DNA of 64,000 bases from Salinisphaera shabanensis E1L3A. GTDB taxonomy: Bacteria; Pseudomonadota; Gammaproteobacteria; Nevskiales; Salinisphaeraceae. The stretch is taken from the NCBI RefSeq assembly GCF_000215955.2, contig NZ_AFNV02000002.1:46370-110369 (forward strand), read 5' to 3'. The notes beneath the pieces were generated by a model, which worked only from the letters and a program-made list of their open reading frames with translations, was not told where the DNA came from and did no database searches. Each line of letters opens with the position of its first letter. The first letter of the stretch is position 1. This document shows, in pieces, positions 28,265 through 37,871 of the stretch. The translations under genes were made by a program, and so were the position numbers.

Positions 28265-28798
28265 ATGGGCTTTGAAGCCATCACACCGGGCAAGAAAGCG
28301 CCGGACGAAGTCAACGTCGTTATCGAGATCGTGGAAGGTTCGAGCTCGGTGAAGTACGAAGTCGACAAGGACACCAACTGCCTCATGGTCGACCGTTTCA
28401 TGAACGTCGCCATGCACTACCCGGCCAACTACGGCTTCGTGCCGCAGACGCTGTATGACGACGGCGACCCGGTCGACGTGCTGGTGCTCACCCCCGAACC
28501 GATCGTGCCCGGCTGCGTGATCAAGGCCCGTCCGGTAGCCGTGCTCGGCACCGAAGACGAAGCCGGCCTGGATGCCAAGATCCTGTGCGTGCCGACCGAC
28601 AAGATCTCCACCAACTACTACAAGGACATCCAGGATCTCGGCGATCTGGACGACCGCCTGAAGAACAAGATCCAGCACTTCTTCGAGCACTACAAGGATC
28701 AGGAAGAGGGCAAGTGGGTGAAGATCACCGGCTGGGAAGGCGCAGAAAAAGCCAAGGCCGAAATCAACAAGTCGATCGAGGCCTACAACAAGGGCTGA
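28265..28798 (+). CDS. ppa: Inorganic pyrophosphatase
   Basis: Family I soluble pyrophosphatase, 177 aa, hydrolysing PPi to 2 Pi. Metal-binding motif DDGDPVDVLV and the upstream MHYPANYGFVPQTLYD are typical. A strong Shine-Dalgarno (GAAAGGGG) precedes the ATG. It follows the PPi-PFK gene, so the two may share a transcript although they compete for PPi. Ends at a clear terminator. Confidence 0.96.
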   Translation: MGFEAITPGKKAPDEVNVVIEIVEGSSSVKYEVDKDTNCLMVDRFMNVAMHYPANYGFVPQTLYDDGDPVDVLVLTPEPIVPGCVIKARPVAVLGTEDEAGLDAKILCVPTDKISTNYYKDIQDLGDLDDRLKNKIQHFFEHYKDQEEGKWVKITGWEGAEKAKAEINKSIEAYNKG

Positions 28799-28850
28799 TC
28801 GATACCCGGCCACTGCCCGTATCGAATTCGATACGTTGAGCAGCCCGAGA

Positions 28851-28886
28851 AAAAGCCCCGTCCGGTTCGACCGGCGGGGCTTTTTT
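28851..28886 (+). terminator. Rho-independent terminator after ppa
   Basis: AGCCCCG-TCCGGTTCGACCGG-CGGGGCT, a GC-rich stem with an inner CCGGTTCGACCGG hairpin, flanked by A4 and T6. Also suitable for the convergent moaB. Confidence 0.92.
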
Positions 28887-28897
28887 CGTATACGTGT

Positions 28898-29413
28898 CTA
28901 ACGCTCTGTCAGCCTCGGCAACAGCTCCTGCAGATTGCAGGGCCTCGTGCGTGCATCGATCTGGGCCGCGATCAGTTTGTCCCAGCCGTCGGCACAGGCG
29001 CCGGACGAACCGGGCAGACAGAAAACAAAAGTGGCCTTGGACACCCCCGCGATCGCCCGGGACTGCAATGTCGACGTGCCGATCGACTCGTACGACAGCA
29101 TACGGAACATCTCGCCAAAGCCGTCGATACGCCGATCGAACAGCACCTCGACCGCCTGGGGCGTGACATCGCGCCCGGTCAGCCCCGTACCGCCCGTGGT
29201 GATCACCACATCCGGCTTGTCGTCGGCGATCCAGCGCGCCACCCGCGCACGAATCTCATGGATATCGTCTATACAGATGGCTTTTTCATACACATGATGG
29301 CCGGCGCTTTCAACGCGCTCGACCAGAAGCCTGCCGGACTTGTCGGTGGCCTCGGTTCGCGTGTCCGATACCGTGAGTACGGCAACACTCAAGGGGACGA
29401 ATGGATCGCTCAT
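28898..29413 (-). CDS. moaB: Molybdenum cofactor biosynthesis protein B
   Basis: 171-aa MoaB/MogA-fold protein: AVLTVSDTRTEATDKSG at the N-terminus, then TTGGTGLTGRDVTPQAV, the MPT-binding loop, and FCLPGSSGACADGWD. It acts in adenylylation or binding of molybdopterin. MoaB and MogA are hard to separate by eye; length and the N-terminal SDTRT favour MoaB. Other moa genes are absent here. Confidence 0.9.
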   Translation of the reverse strand: MSDPFVPLSVAVLTVSDTRTEATDKSGRLLVERVESAGHHVYEKAICIDDIHEIRARVARWIADDKPDVVITTGGTGLTGRDVTPQAVEVLFDRRIDGFGEMFRMLSYESIGTSTLQSRAIAGVSKATFVFCLPGSSGACADGWDKLIAAQIDARTRPCNLQELLPRLTER

Positions 29414-29628
29414 GGCGCGTAGTGGCTTGTGCTTGCGAGCGCGCTACGATGCCATAAAACGAGCACCCTACGTCGGTCACGCCGCACACACGGCAAAACC
29501 GTGCGCGTATTTCAGATTACTGAAATGATGCCATTAACCGATGGCACCGTTATTCAGCGGTCAACGGCAAATACGCAAAAATGAATAAGCGCCGGCGGCA
29601 AGCCCGGCGCACGCGCGAAGGAGAAATC

Positions 29629-30498
29629 GTGTCCTACTCATCCGTCTTCCGTTCCGATCTGTTCGCGAATCGGCATATCGTCGTCACCGGCGGTGGCAGC
29701 GGTATCGGCCGCTGCACGGCCCACGAACTGGCCGCCCTGGGCGCAGCCATAGCGCTGGTCGGGCGTACCGAGTCCAAGCTTGCCGCCGTCGCCGGGGAAA
29801 TCGCCGATGCGGGTGGCGCTCCGGCGACCATCCACGTCTGCGATATTCGCGACGAACCGACGGTAGCGGCCACCGTCACCGCGATTCTCGAGCAACACGG
29901 GCGGATCGACGGCTTGGTGAACAACGCCGGCGGCCAGTTCCATGCGCCGCTTAAGCATATTTCCCAGAAAGGCTTCGACACAGTGGTGCGCAACAATCTC
30001 ACCGGCGGCTTCCTGATGGCCCGCGAGTGTTTTACGCAGTGGATGGAAGACAACGGCGGCGCGATCGTGAACATCATTGCCGACATGTGGAATGCCATGC
30101 CGGGCATGGGCCACTCGGGCGCAGCGCGCGCCGGCATGCTCAGCCTGACCGAAACCGCCGCGGTTGAATGGCAATATGCCGGCGTGCGCGTGAATGCGGT
30201 CGCCCCCGGCTGGATCGCCTCTTCGGGCATGGATACCTATCCGGAGGAGATCAAGCCGATGCTGCGCGCGCTGCCGCAGTTCGTGCCGCTCAAACGCTGG
30301 GGCACGGAATCGGAAGTGTCGGCCGCGATCGTGTTTCTGCTATCCGAAGCTGCCGGTTTCATCACCGGCAGTTGCCTGCGTGTGGATGGCGGCGCGCCGA
30401 ATGCACGCGGCCACTTTCCCATGGCCGATCACGACAAGGCGCCTGCCTACAACGGCTTTCATCTGGCCGAAACACCGCGGCTGCTGCGCTATGAGTGA
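29629..30498 (+). CDS. SDR oxidoreductase, trans-2-enoyl-CoA reductase-like
   Basis: 289 aa from GTG 29629, chosen because GAAGGAG lies six bases upstream; an ATG at 29581 only adds a basic tail. Rossmann motif GGGSGIGR and NNAGG are normal. The catalytic YxxxK is replaced by HSGAARAGM, the variant seen in peroxisomal trans-2-enoyl-CoA and 2,4-dienoyl-CoA reductases. It overlaps the acyl-CoA dehydrogenase by eight bases, supporting an acyl-CoA substrate. The chain specificity is unknown. Confidence 0.82.
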   Translation: MSYSSVFRSDLFANRHIVVTGGGSGIGRCTAHELAALGAAIALVGRTESKLAAVAGEIADAGGAPATIHVCDIRDEPTVAATVTAILEQHGRIDGLVNNAGGQFHAPLKHISQKGFDTVVRNNLTGGFLMARECFTQWMEDNGGAIVNIIADMWNAMPGMGHSGAARAGMLSLTETAAVEWQYAGVRVNAVAPGWIASSGMDTYPEEIKPMLRALPQFVPLKRWGTESEVSAAIVFLLSEAAGFITGSCLRVDGGAPNARGHFPMADHDKAPAYNGFHLAETPRLLRYE

Positions 30499-31657
30499 AT
30501 CCGGCGCCGGCATGAACATCAGCCACCCAGGTTATACCGAAGCGCACACGCTGTATCGCGACACGCTGCGCCGTTGGGTTGTCGACGAAATATCGCCTTT
30601 TGTCGACGACTGGGACGAAGCAGGCACATTTCCGCGCGAACTCTACAGTCGCGCCGCGGAGATCGGCCTGCTCGGGCTCGGTTTTCCGACCGAATACGGC
30701 GGCATCGAGGCCGACCGATTTTTCATCATCATCGGCGCACAGGAACTGGCCCGTGCCGGTGCGGGCGGGCTGTCTGCCAGCCTGCTCAGCCATACGATCG
30801 GCGCCCCGCCGATCCTCAAAGGCGGTTCCGACGCGATCAAACGCGCGGTCTTGCCGGACATCTTCATGGGGCGAAAGATCAGCGCGCTGGCGATCACCGA
30901 ACCCGGCGGTGGCTCCGACGTGGCCAACCTCAGGACCACGGCCGTGCGCGACGGTGACGACTACGTGCTGAATGGCTCGAAAACCTTCATCACCTCGGGC
31001 ATGCGCGCCGACTACGTAACCGTGGCCGTGCGCACCGGTGGGCCGGGCCGCGCCGGCGTGTCCCTGATTCTCGTGCCCACCGACGCCCCCGGCTTCTCGC
31101 GCACACCGCTGGATCGCAAGATGGGCTGGTGGTGTTCGGACACGGCCACGCTCTATTTCGACGATTGCCGCGTGCCGGCGGCGAATCTGCTCGGCGTCGA
31201 GAACGAAGGCTTTCGTCTGATCATGGACAACTTCAACAGCGAACGGCTATGGCTAGCGGCCGGCTGCAATGGCTTTGCCCAGGTCTGTCTCGATGAAGCG
31301 ATCACCTACGCACGCGAACGGCAAACGTTCGGCACGGCGCTGATCAATCATCAGGCGATTCGTCACAAGCTTGCCGACATGGCCCAGCGCATCCGGGCCA
31401 CCCAGGCCTATCTGGAGCAAATCGCCTGGCAGATCGACCAGGGCGACAACCCGATTGCCGATGTCTGCCTGCTCAAGAACCAGGCCACCCAGACCATGGA
31501 ATTCTGTGCCCGTGAAGGCGTACAGATATTCGGTGGCGCCGGCTATTTGCGTGGCGCCAAGGTCGAACGCATCTATCGCGAGGTACGCGTCAACGCCATC
31601 GGCGGCGGCGCGGAAGAGATCATGCGCGATCTGGCGGTGCGTCAGATGGGTCTGTAA
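30491..31657 (+). CDS. Acyl-CoA dehydrogenase
   Basis: FAD-dependent alpha,beta-dehydrogenation of acyl-CoA thioesters. 388 aa from ATG 30491, overlapping the upstream SDR gene. Family signatures are ALAITEPGGGSDVANL, GSKTFITSGMRADYVTVAVRTG and YARERQTFG, and the C-terminal IFGGAGYLRG...IGGGAEEIM. In the last motif GGGA replaces the EGT of medium-chain enzymes, so the catalytic Glu is probably at the alternative position known in long-chain and isovaleryl types. Frame extensions upstream lie inside the SDR and are rejected. Confidence 0.92.
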   Translation: MSESGAGMNISHPGYTEAHTLYRDTLRRWVVDEISPFVDDWDEAGTFPRELYSRAAEIGLLGLGFPTEYGGIEADRFFIIIGAQELARAGAGGLSASLLSHTIGAPPILKGGSDAIKRAVLPDIFMGRKISALAITEPGGGSDVANLRTTAVRDGDDYVLNGSKTFITSGMRADYVTVAVRTGGPGRAGVSLILVPTDAPGFSRTPLDRKMGWWCSDTATLYFDDCRVPAANLLGVENEGFRLIMDNFNSERLWLAAGCNGFAQVCLDEAITYARERQTFGTALINHQAIRHKLADMAQRIRATQAYLEQIAWQIDQGDNPIADVCLLKNQATQTMEFCAREGVQIFGGAGYLRGAKVERIYREVRVNAIGGGAEEIMRDLAVRQMGL

Positions 31658-31663
31658 ACGCCG

Positions 31664-32785
31664 TCAGACCGGCGAACCGGCCGAGGATTCATGGCGGGTG
31701 GCCGCGCGGCGGCGCGCAGCGGCCTCTTGTGCGTCGTCATCCTCATCGATCAGGCCCAGCTTGCGTGCACGGCGTTTCCACTGCTCGCGTGCCATCACCC
31801 GCATATCTTCGACCTTGTCGCCCTCGTCCATGATTTCCAGGCCGAGCATGGTTTCGACGATGTCTTCCATGGTCGCCACACCGACGATGCCGCCATATTC
31901 GTCGACCACGACCGACAGTTGCTGCTGACGCTCGAGCAGGTTGCGAAACAGCCCGTAGAGCGACAGCGACTCGGGCACGACCAGCACATCGCGCTGGATG
32001 GCCGACAGCGGCGTGTCGTGGCGATCGCGTGCGATTTCGCTGAGAACATCCGACAACAGCACGAAGCCGGTGATTTCCTCGCCGTCGTCGCAGAACACAG
32101 GCAGGCGTGAAATACGGCGCGTACCCAGCGTTTCGAACACCTCGGTCACGGTCTGGGTTTCGGTGAACGCCACCATCACCACGCGCGGCGTGAGGACATC
32201 CTTCACCCGCAGCGACTGGAAGTGCAGCAGGTTACGCAGAATGCGCGATTCCTCGATATCGAATACGCCCTCGGCCTCGCCCTGGTCGGCCATGGCCTGG
32301 AACTCGTCGCGCGAGAAGGCCGGGCCGGTGTGCTTGGGGGTAAGCAGCTTGGTGATGACCATCGACAGCGCCACCAGCGGATAGAGCGCCTTGGTCATCC
32401 ATTGCAGCAACAGCGCCGCCGTAGGCGCGAGTTGTTTCCAGTAGTTCGCGCCCAGCGTTTTCGGGATGATTTCGGAAATAACGAGGATCAGCAGCGTGAG
32501 CACGATCGAAGTGGCGGTCAGATAGCCGTTACCGAAAACCTGCTGCGACTGCGCGCCCACGCCTGCCGCACCGATGGTGTGGGCGATGGTATTCAGGCTC
32601 AAAAGCGCCGACAGCGGTCGATCGATATCCGACTTGAGCGAATCCAAGCGCTCGCCGACATGCCCGCCCTCCTTCTGCTTCAGGGCGATATACGACGGCG
32701 TGATCGATAGCAGCACCGCTTCCAGCACCGAGCAAAGAAAGGACACGCCAAGCGCGAGAAGTAGATAGAGAAGAAGTAGCGCCAT
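31664..32785 (-). CDS. CNNM-domain/CBS membrane protein
   Basis: 373 aa: a CNNM (DUF21) membrane domain with about four hydrophobic segments (5-25, 60-80, 92-112, 130-148) including VISEIIPKTLGANYW, then a CBS pair (about 195-330, ending DEYGGIVGVATMEDIVETMLG). It stops soon after the CBS domains with a charged tail, so the C-terminal CorC_HlyC domain of the ~430-aa relatives is missing. Probably involved in divalent-cation (Mg2+/Co2+) movement. Convergent with the acyl-CoA dehydrogenase, six bases apart. Confidence 0.9.
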   Translation of the reverse strand: MALLLLYLLLALGVSFLCSVLEAVLLSITPSYIALKQKEGGHVGERLDSLKSDIDRPLSALLSLNTIAHTIGAAGVGAQSQQVFGNGYLTATSIVLTLLILVISEIIPKTLGANYWKQLAPTAALLLQWMTKALYPLVALSMVITKLLTPKHTGPAFSRDEFQAMADQGEAEGVFDIEESRILRNLLHFQSLRVKDVLTPRVVMVAFTETQTVTEVFETLGTRRISRLPVFCDDGEEITGFVLLSDVLSEIARDRHDTPLSAIQRDVLVVPESLSLYGLFRNLLERQQQLSVVVDEYGGIVGVATMEDIVETMLGLEIMDEGDKVEDMRVMAREQWKRRARKLGLIDEDDDAQEAAARRRAATRHESSAGSPV

Positions 32786-33087
32786 GTCACCCGTACTCGC
32801 TCACGCCCTCGCGGCGCGCGCATTGTTTTAGTTGATTTGCCTGCACCCTGCGACACACCGTCGCCGGATTCGTTCTAGTTCGCGGCTATCGTTCAGTCAT
32901 CCCGGCGCGTATAGTGCGCTATTCGGCCCGGCGCCCGCGCTTTATCGCGGTGTACGCCATGCTCGCCCCCGCGAGCCGGTCGTTGCAGCCCTGCGTTTTC
33001 TCGCGGCGCTGCGATCCACGCCATCATGCCATGCGGCAGCGGATGTCTCGTGTTCATGATGTGCCGCAGTCCAACGGAAAACTATCT
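32786..33087. other. Divergent intergenic region before rhlE
   Basis: 302 bases between the divergent CNNM gene and rhlE. The rhlE frame stays open to 32914 but shows no family similarity before [10 protein letters not shown], so I treat it as leader. A TATAGT hexamer at 32910-32915 is a possible -10 element; no clear -35 was seen. Confidence 0.4.
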
Positions 33088-34461
<1,374 letters not shown>

Positions 34462-34466
34462 CGCCC

Positions 34467-36377
34467 ATGATCGCTTTCAAAGACCTCACGCTTCGCCGCG
34501 GATCACGCAAGCTGCTGGAAAACGTCAACGTGCGTTTCCAGCCGGGCCAGCGTATCGGCATCGTCGGCCAGAACGGCACCGGCAAATCCAGCCTGTTCGC
34601 GATGATGCTCGGCGAGCTGTCGCCGGACTCCGGCGAAGCCGAAATTCCGGCGCATCTGGATATCGCCACCGTGCGTCAGCACACGCCGGCCGGCGATCAG
34701 TCGGCGCTCGATTTCGTGCTCGATGGCGATACCGAGCTGCGCGCGGTCGAGGCCAAACTTGCCAAAGCGGAAGCAGAAGCCGACGGCAACGCCATGGCCG
34801 AACTGCATGGCCGCATGGCCGAAATCGACGGTTACTCGGCCACCGCCCGGGCCGCCAAGCTGCTGCACGGGCTGGGTTTCGCGCCGGAAACGCATACCGC
34901 GCCGCTGGACTCCTTCTCCGGCGGTTGGCGTATGCGCCTGAACCTGGCCGCTGCGCTCATGCGTCGCTGCGATCTGCTGCTGCTCGACGAGCCGACCAAC
35001 CATCTGGATATGGATGCGGTGTTCTGGCTGCAGGAATACCTGGCCAGCCATCCGGCCACGCTGATCATCATCTCGCATGATCGCGACTTCCTGGATGCGC
35101 TGATCAGCCATACGCTGCATCTGGAAGGCGGCCGCGCCACGCTCTATACCGGCAACTATTCCGAGTTCGAGACCATGCGGGCCGAGGCCAAGCTGCAACA
35201 GCAGGCGGCCTACGAAAACCAGCAGAAAAAGCTCGCCCAGCTGCAGGGATTCGTCGATCGCTTCCGTGCGCAGGCCACGAAGGCCAGACAAGCCCAGAGC
35301 AAGCTCAAGCAGATGGAGCGCATGGAAAAGGTCGAGGCGGCCCATTGGGATACGCCTTTCTCCTTCAGTTTCCGCCAGCCGGATCGTCTGCCCGATACGT
35401 TGCTCCGGCTCGATAACGCCGATGCCGGTTATGACGGCGTGCCGCTGGTGGGCGGCATCAAGATGCAGATCACGGCCGGCGACCGGCTCGCGATTCTTGG
35501 GCGTAACGGGGCCGGCAAGTCGACCGTCATGAAACTGCTGGCCGGCGAAATGGCGCCGATCAGCGGCGACGTGCAGCACGACAAATACACCCGTGTGGGC
35601 TACTTTGCCCAGCACCAGCTCGAAGTGCTGGACGACAATGCCAGCGCCGCCACGCATCTGCAGCGCCAGGCGCCGCGGGCATCCGAACAGGAAATCCGTG
35701 ATTTCCTGGGCGGCTTCGATTTTCACGGCGACAAGGCACTGGAGCCCATCGCCCCGTTTTCCGGCGGCGAGAAAGCCCGCCTGGCGCTGGCGCTGGTGGT
35801 TTACGACAAGCCCAATCTGTTGCTGCTCGACGAGCCGACCAACCATCTCGATCTGGACATGCGCCACGCGCTGGAAACCGCGCTTGCCGGCTATACCGGC
35901 GCGGTCATCATGATCGCCCATGATCGCCACCTGATCGATGCCACCTGCGATCAGCTCTGGCGCGTCGACGAGGGCACGCTGATGCCTTTCGATGGCGACC
36001 TCGACGACTATGCCAAGTGGCTAACCCGCCAGAACTCGGCCCGCGAAGGCAGCGACAAGCCCAAGAAAGCCACGACCGTCGGCGGCAGCGGCGCCGATGC
36101 TCGCCGCGACGCCGCCGCCCAGCGCGAAAAGGAAAAACCGCTGCGCCGGGCGATCAAGCAGGCCGAAGCCGATATGGCCAAGTTCGAAGAAAAGATCGCC
36201 GCCATCGAAAAAGAAATGGCCAAGCCCAGCGTCTACGGCAACTCCACTGAGATCGCGCGTCTGTCACAGGAACAGGGCAAGCTGCGTAAACAGCTCGACA
36301 AGGCCGAAGCTGCGTGGATGGAAAACGCCGAAGCGCTGGAGTCGCAGAAGGACGGCAGTAATACGAGTGCTGCGTAA
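34467..36377 (+). CDS. yheS: ABC-F family ATPase YheS
   Basis: Cytosolic ABC-F protein, 636 aa, with two ATPase domains and no membrane segments; ABC-F proteins act on ribosomes. Domain 1 has GIVGQNGTGKSS and LLLLDEPTNHLDMD; domain 2 has AILGRNGAGKST, FSGGEKARLALAL and LLLLDEPTNHLDLD. A basic linker (KLKQMERMEKV) lies between them. The C-terminal coiled coil (about 550-630) and length fit YheS rather than Uup or EttA. The stop overlaps the sbcB start (TAATG). Confidence 0.92.
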   Translation: MIAFKDLTLRRGSRKLLENVNVRFQPGQRIGIVGQNGTGKSSLFAMMLGELSPDSGEAEIPAHLDIATVRQHTPAGDQSALDFVLDGDTELRAVEAKLAKAEAEADGNAMAELHGRMAEIDGYSATARAAKLLHGLGFAPETHTAPLDSFSGGWRMRLNLAAALMRRCDLLLLDEPTNHLDMDAVFWLQEYLASHPATLIIISHDRDFLDALISHTLHLEGGRATLYTGNYSEFETMRAEAKLQQQAAYENQQKKLAQLQGFVDRFRAQATKARQAQSKLKQMERMEKVEAAHWDTPFSFSFRQPDRLPDTLLRLDNADAGYDGVPLVGGIKMQITAGDRLAILGRNGAGKSTVMKLLAGEMAPISGDVQHDKYTRVGYFAQHQLEVLDDNASAATHLQRQAPRASEQEIRDFLGGFDFHGDKALEPIAPFSGGEKARLALALVVYDKPNLLLLDEPTNHLDLDMRHALETALAGYTGAVIMIAHDRHLIDATCDQLWRVDEGTLMPFDGDLDDYAKWLTRQNSAREGSDKPKKATTVGGSGADARRDAAAQREKEKPLRRAIKQAEADMAKFEEKIAAIEKEMAKPSVYGNSTEIARLSQEQGKLRKQLDKAEAAWMENAEALESQKDGSNTSAA

Positions 36378-37831
36378 TGGCCACCGCGAACCCTAATCAG
36401 CCCACCTATTTCTGGCACGACTACGAAACCTTCGGGGCCGACCCGCGCCGCGACAAGCCCGCCCAGTTCGCCGGCATTCGTACCGATCTCGACTTCAACA
36501 TCGTCGGCGAGCCGGTCGTGCTCTACTGCCAGCCGCCGGTGGACATGCTAGGCCACCCCGAAGCCACGCTGATCACGGGCATCACACCGCAAGTCGCACT
36601 CGAACGCGGCGTGCCGGAGCCCGAGTTCATCGAAACGATCGTGGCCGAAATGGCGGTGCCGAACACCTGCAGCGTAGGCTACAACAGCCTTCAATTTGAC
36701 GACGAGGTCACCCGCTACACGCTCTGGCGCAACTTCTTCGACCCCTACGCCCGCGAGTGGCAGAACGGCTGCTCGCGCTGGGACATCATTAATATGGTGC
36801 GCCTGGCCTACGCGTTGCGCCCGGAGGGCATCGAATGGCCGAAGCGCGAAGACGGCACGCCCAGCTTCAAGCTCGAACATCTGGCCAGTGCCAACGACCT
36901 GGCCCAGGAACGCGCCCACGATGCGCTATCCGACGTGCATGCCACGATCGGGCTGGCGAAACTCATCCGCGACAAGCAGCCCAAGCTGTTCGATTACGTG
37001 GTGAACAATCGCGACAAGCACAGCGCCCGCAAGATGCTGGATATGGGCACGCGCAAACCGGCGCTGCATGTGTCGTCCAAGTTTCCGGCCTCAAATGGCT
37101 GTCTGTCGCCGGTGATGCCGATCGCGTCTCATCCGAACAATAAGAACTGCGTGATCGTCTACGATCTGCGCGTCGACCCAACACCGTTGCTGGAACTGCC
37201 GCCGGACGAAATATTCGAACGCATTTTCACCCCCACGGCCGACCTGCCCGAAGACACGCCGCGCGTCGCGCTCAAGGGCGTGCACTTGAACAAATGCCCC
37301 GTGCTTGCGCCATTCGAGATGATGCGCGAATCAGAAGCCGCGCGGCTGGATCTTGATATTAACCAGTGCCGGCGCAACTGGAAAGCAATCCACGATCATC
37401 TGGCCGAAGTCGAAGCCAAGGCCGTTGCGGTATTCGATGCGCACGCCTTCGAGCCCGATGGCGACGCCGAGGCCGCGCTCTACGACGGCTTCGTCAGCGA
37501 TGACGATCGCAAGCTGGCCGATCAGGTACGACGCACCTCGGCCGCCGACTTGGCCGACGGTCCGATCGTGTTCGCGGACAATCGGCTCAACGAACTGCTG
37601 TTTCGTTATCGCGCCCGGCATTTTCCAGAAACGCTGGTCGACGCCGAACGCGACGACTGGAACAACTGGCTATCGAAACGCCTGGAATTCGCCCCCGACG
37701 GCGGCCTGACCCTGGACGACTACGACGAGGTCATCGCCCAGCTCATGCAGCGCGTGAAAGGCGAGCCCGCGCAACTCCAGCTGCTGCTCGATCTCAAGGC
37801 CTGGAGCGCGAAACTGCGCCAACGACTCTGA
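36377..37831 (+). CDS. sbcB: Exodeoxyribonuclease I
   Basis: 3'-5' single-strand DNA exonuclease acting in recombination and mismatch repair. 484 aa (E. coli 475): DnaQ-type DEDDh domain with FWHDYETFGADPRRDKPAQF, GYNSLQFDDEVTRY and the later AHDALSDVHATIGLA, then the SH3-like and helical ExoI C-terminal domains. Shares one base with yheS; co-transcription is likely. Confidence 0.95.
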   Translation: MATANPNQPTYFWHDYETFGADPRRDKPAQFAGIRTDLDFNIVGEPVVLYCQPPVDMLGHPEATLITGITPQVALERGVPEPEFIETIVAEMAVPNTCSVGYNSLQFDDEVTRYTLWRNFFDPYAREWQNGCSRWDIINMVRLAYALRPEGIEWPKREDGTPSFKLEHLASANDLAQERAHDALSDVHATIGLAKLIRDKQPKLFDYVVNNRDKHSARKMLDMGTRKPALHVSSKFPASNGCLSPVMPIASHPNNKNCVIVYDLRVDPTPLLELPPDEIFERIFTPTADLPEDTPRVALKGVHLNKCPVLAPFEMMRESEAARLDLDINQCRRNWKAIHDHLAEVEAKAVAVFDAHAFEPDGDAEAALYDGFVSDDDRKLADQVRRTSAADLADGPIVFADNRLNELLFRYRARHFPETLVDAERDDWNNWLSKRLEFAPDGGLTLDDYDEVIAQLMQRVKGEPAQLQLLLDLKAWSAKLRQRL

Positions 37832-37871
37832 AACGATCGCGAGTCGGGGCGCAGACAATCTGCTGTATCGC

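Noticed and set aside
28818..28835. 18-base perfect palindrome CGTATCGAATTCGATACG after ppa
   Set aside because: No loop for an RNA hairpin and no associated gene or site type; a strong terminator follows it, so it is probably incidental.
30194..30490. N-terminal extension of the acyl-CoA dehydrogenase frame
   Set aside because: It lies inside the SDR gene in another frame and lacks family similarity; ATG 30491 gives the standard length.
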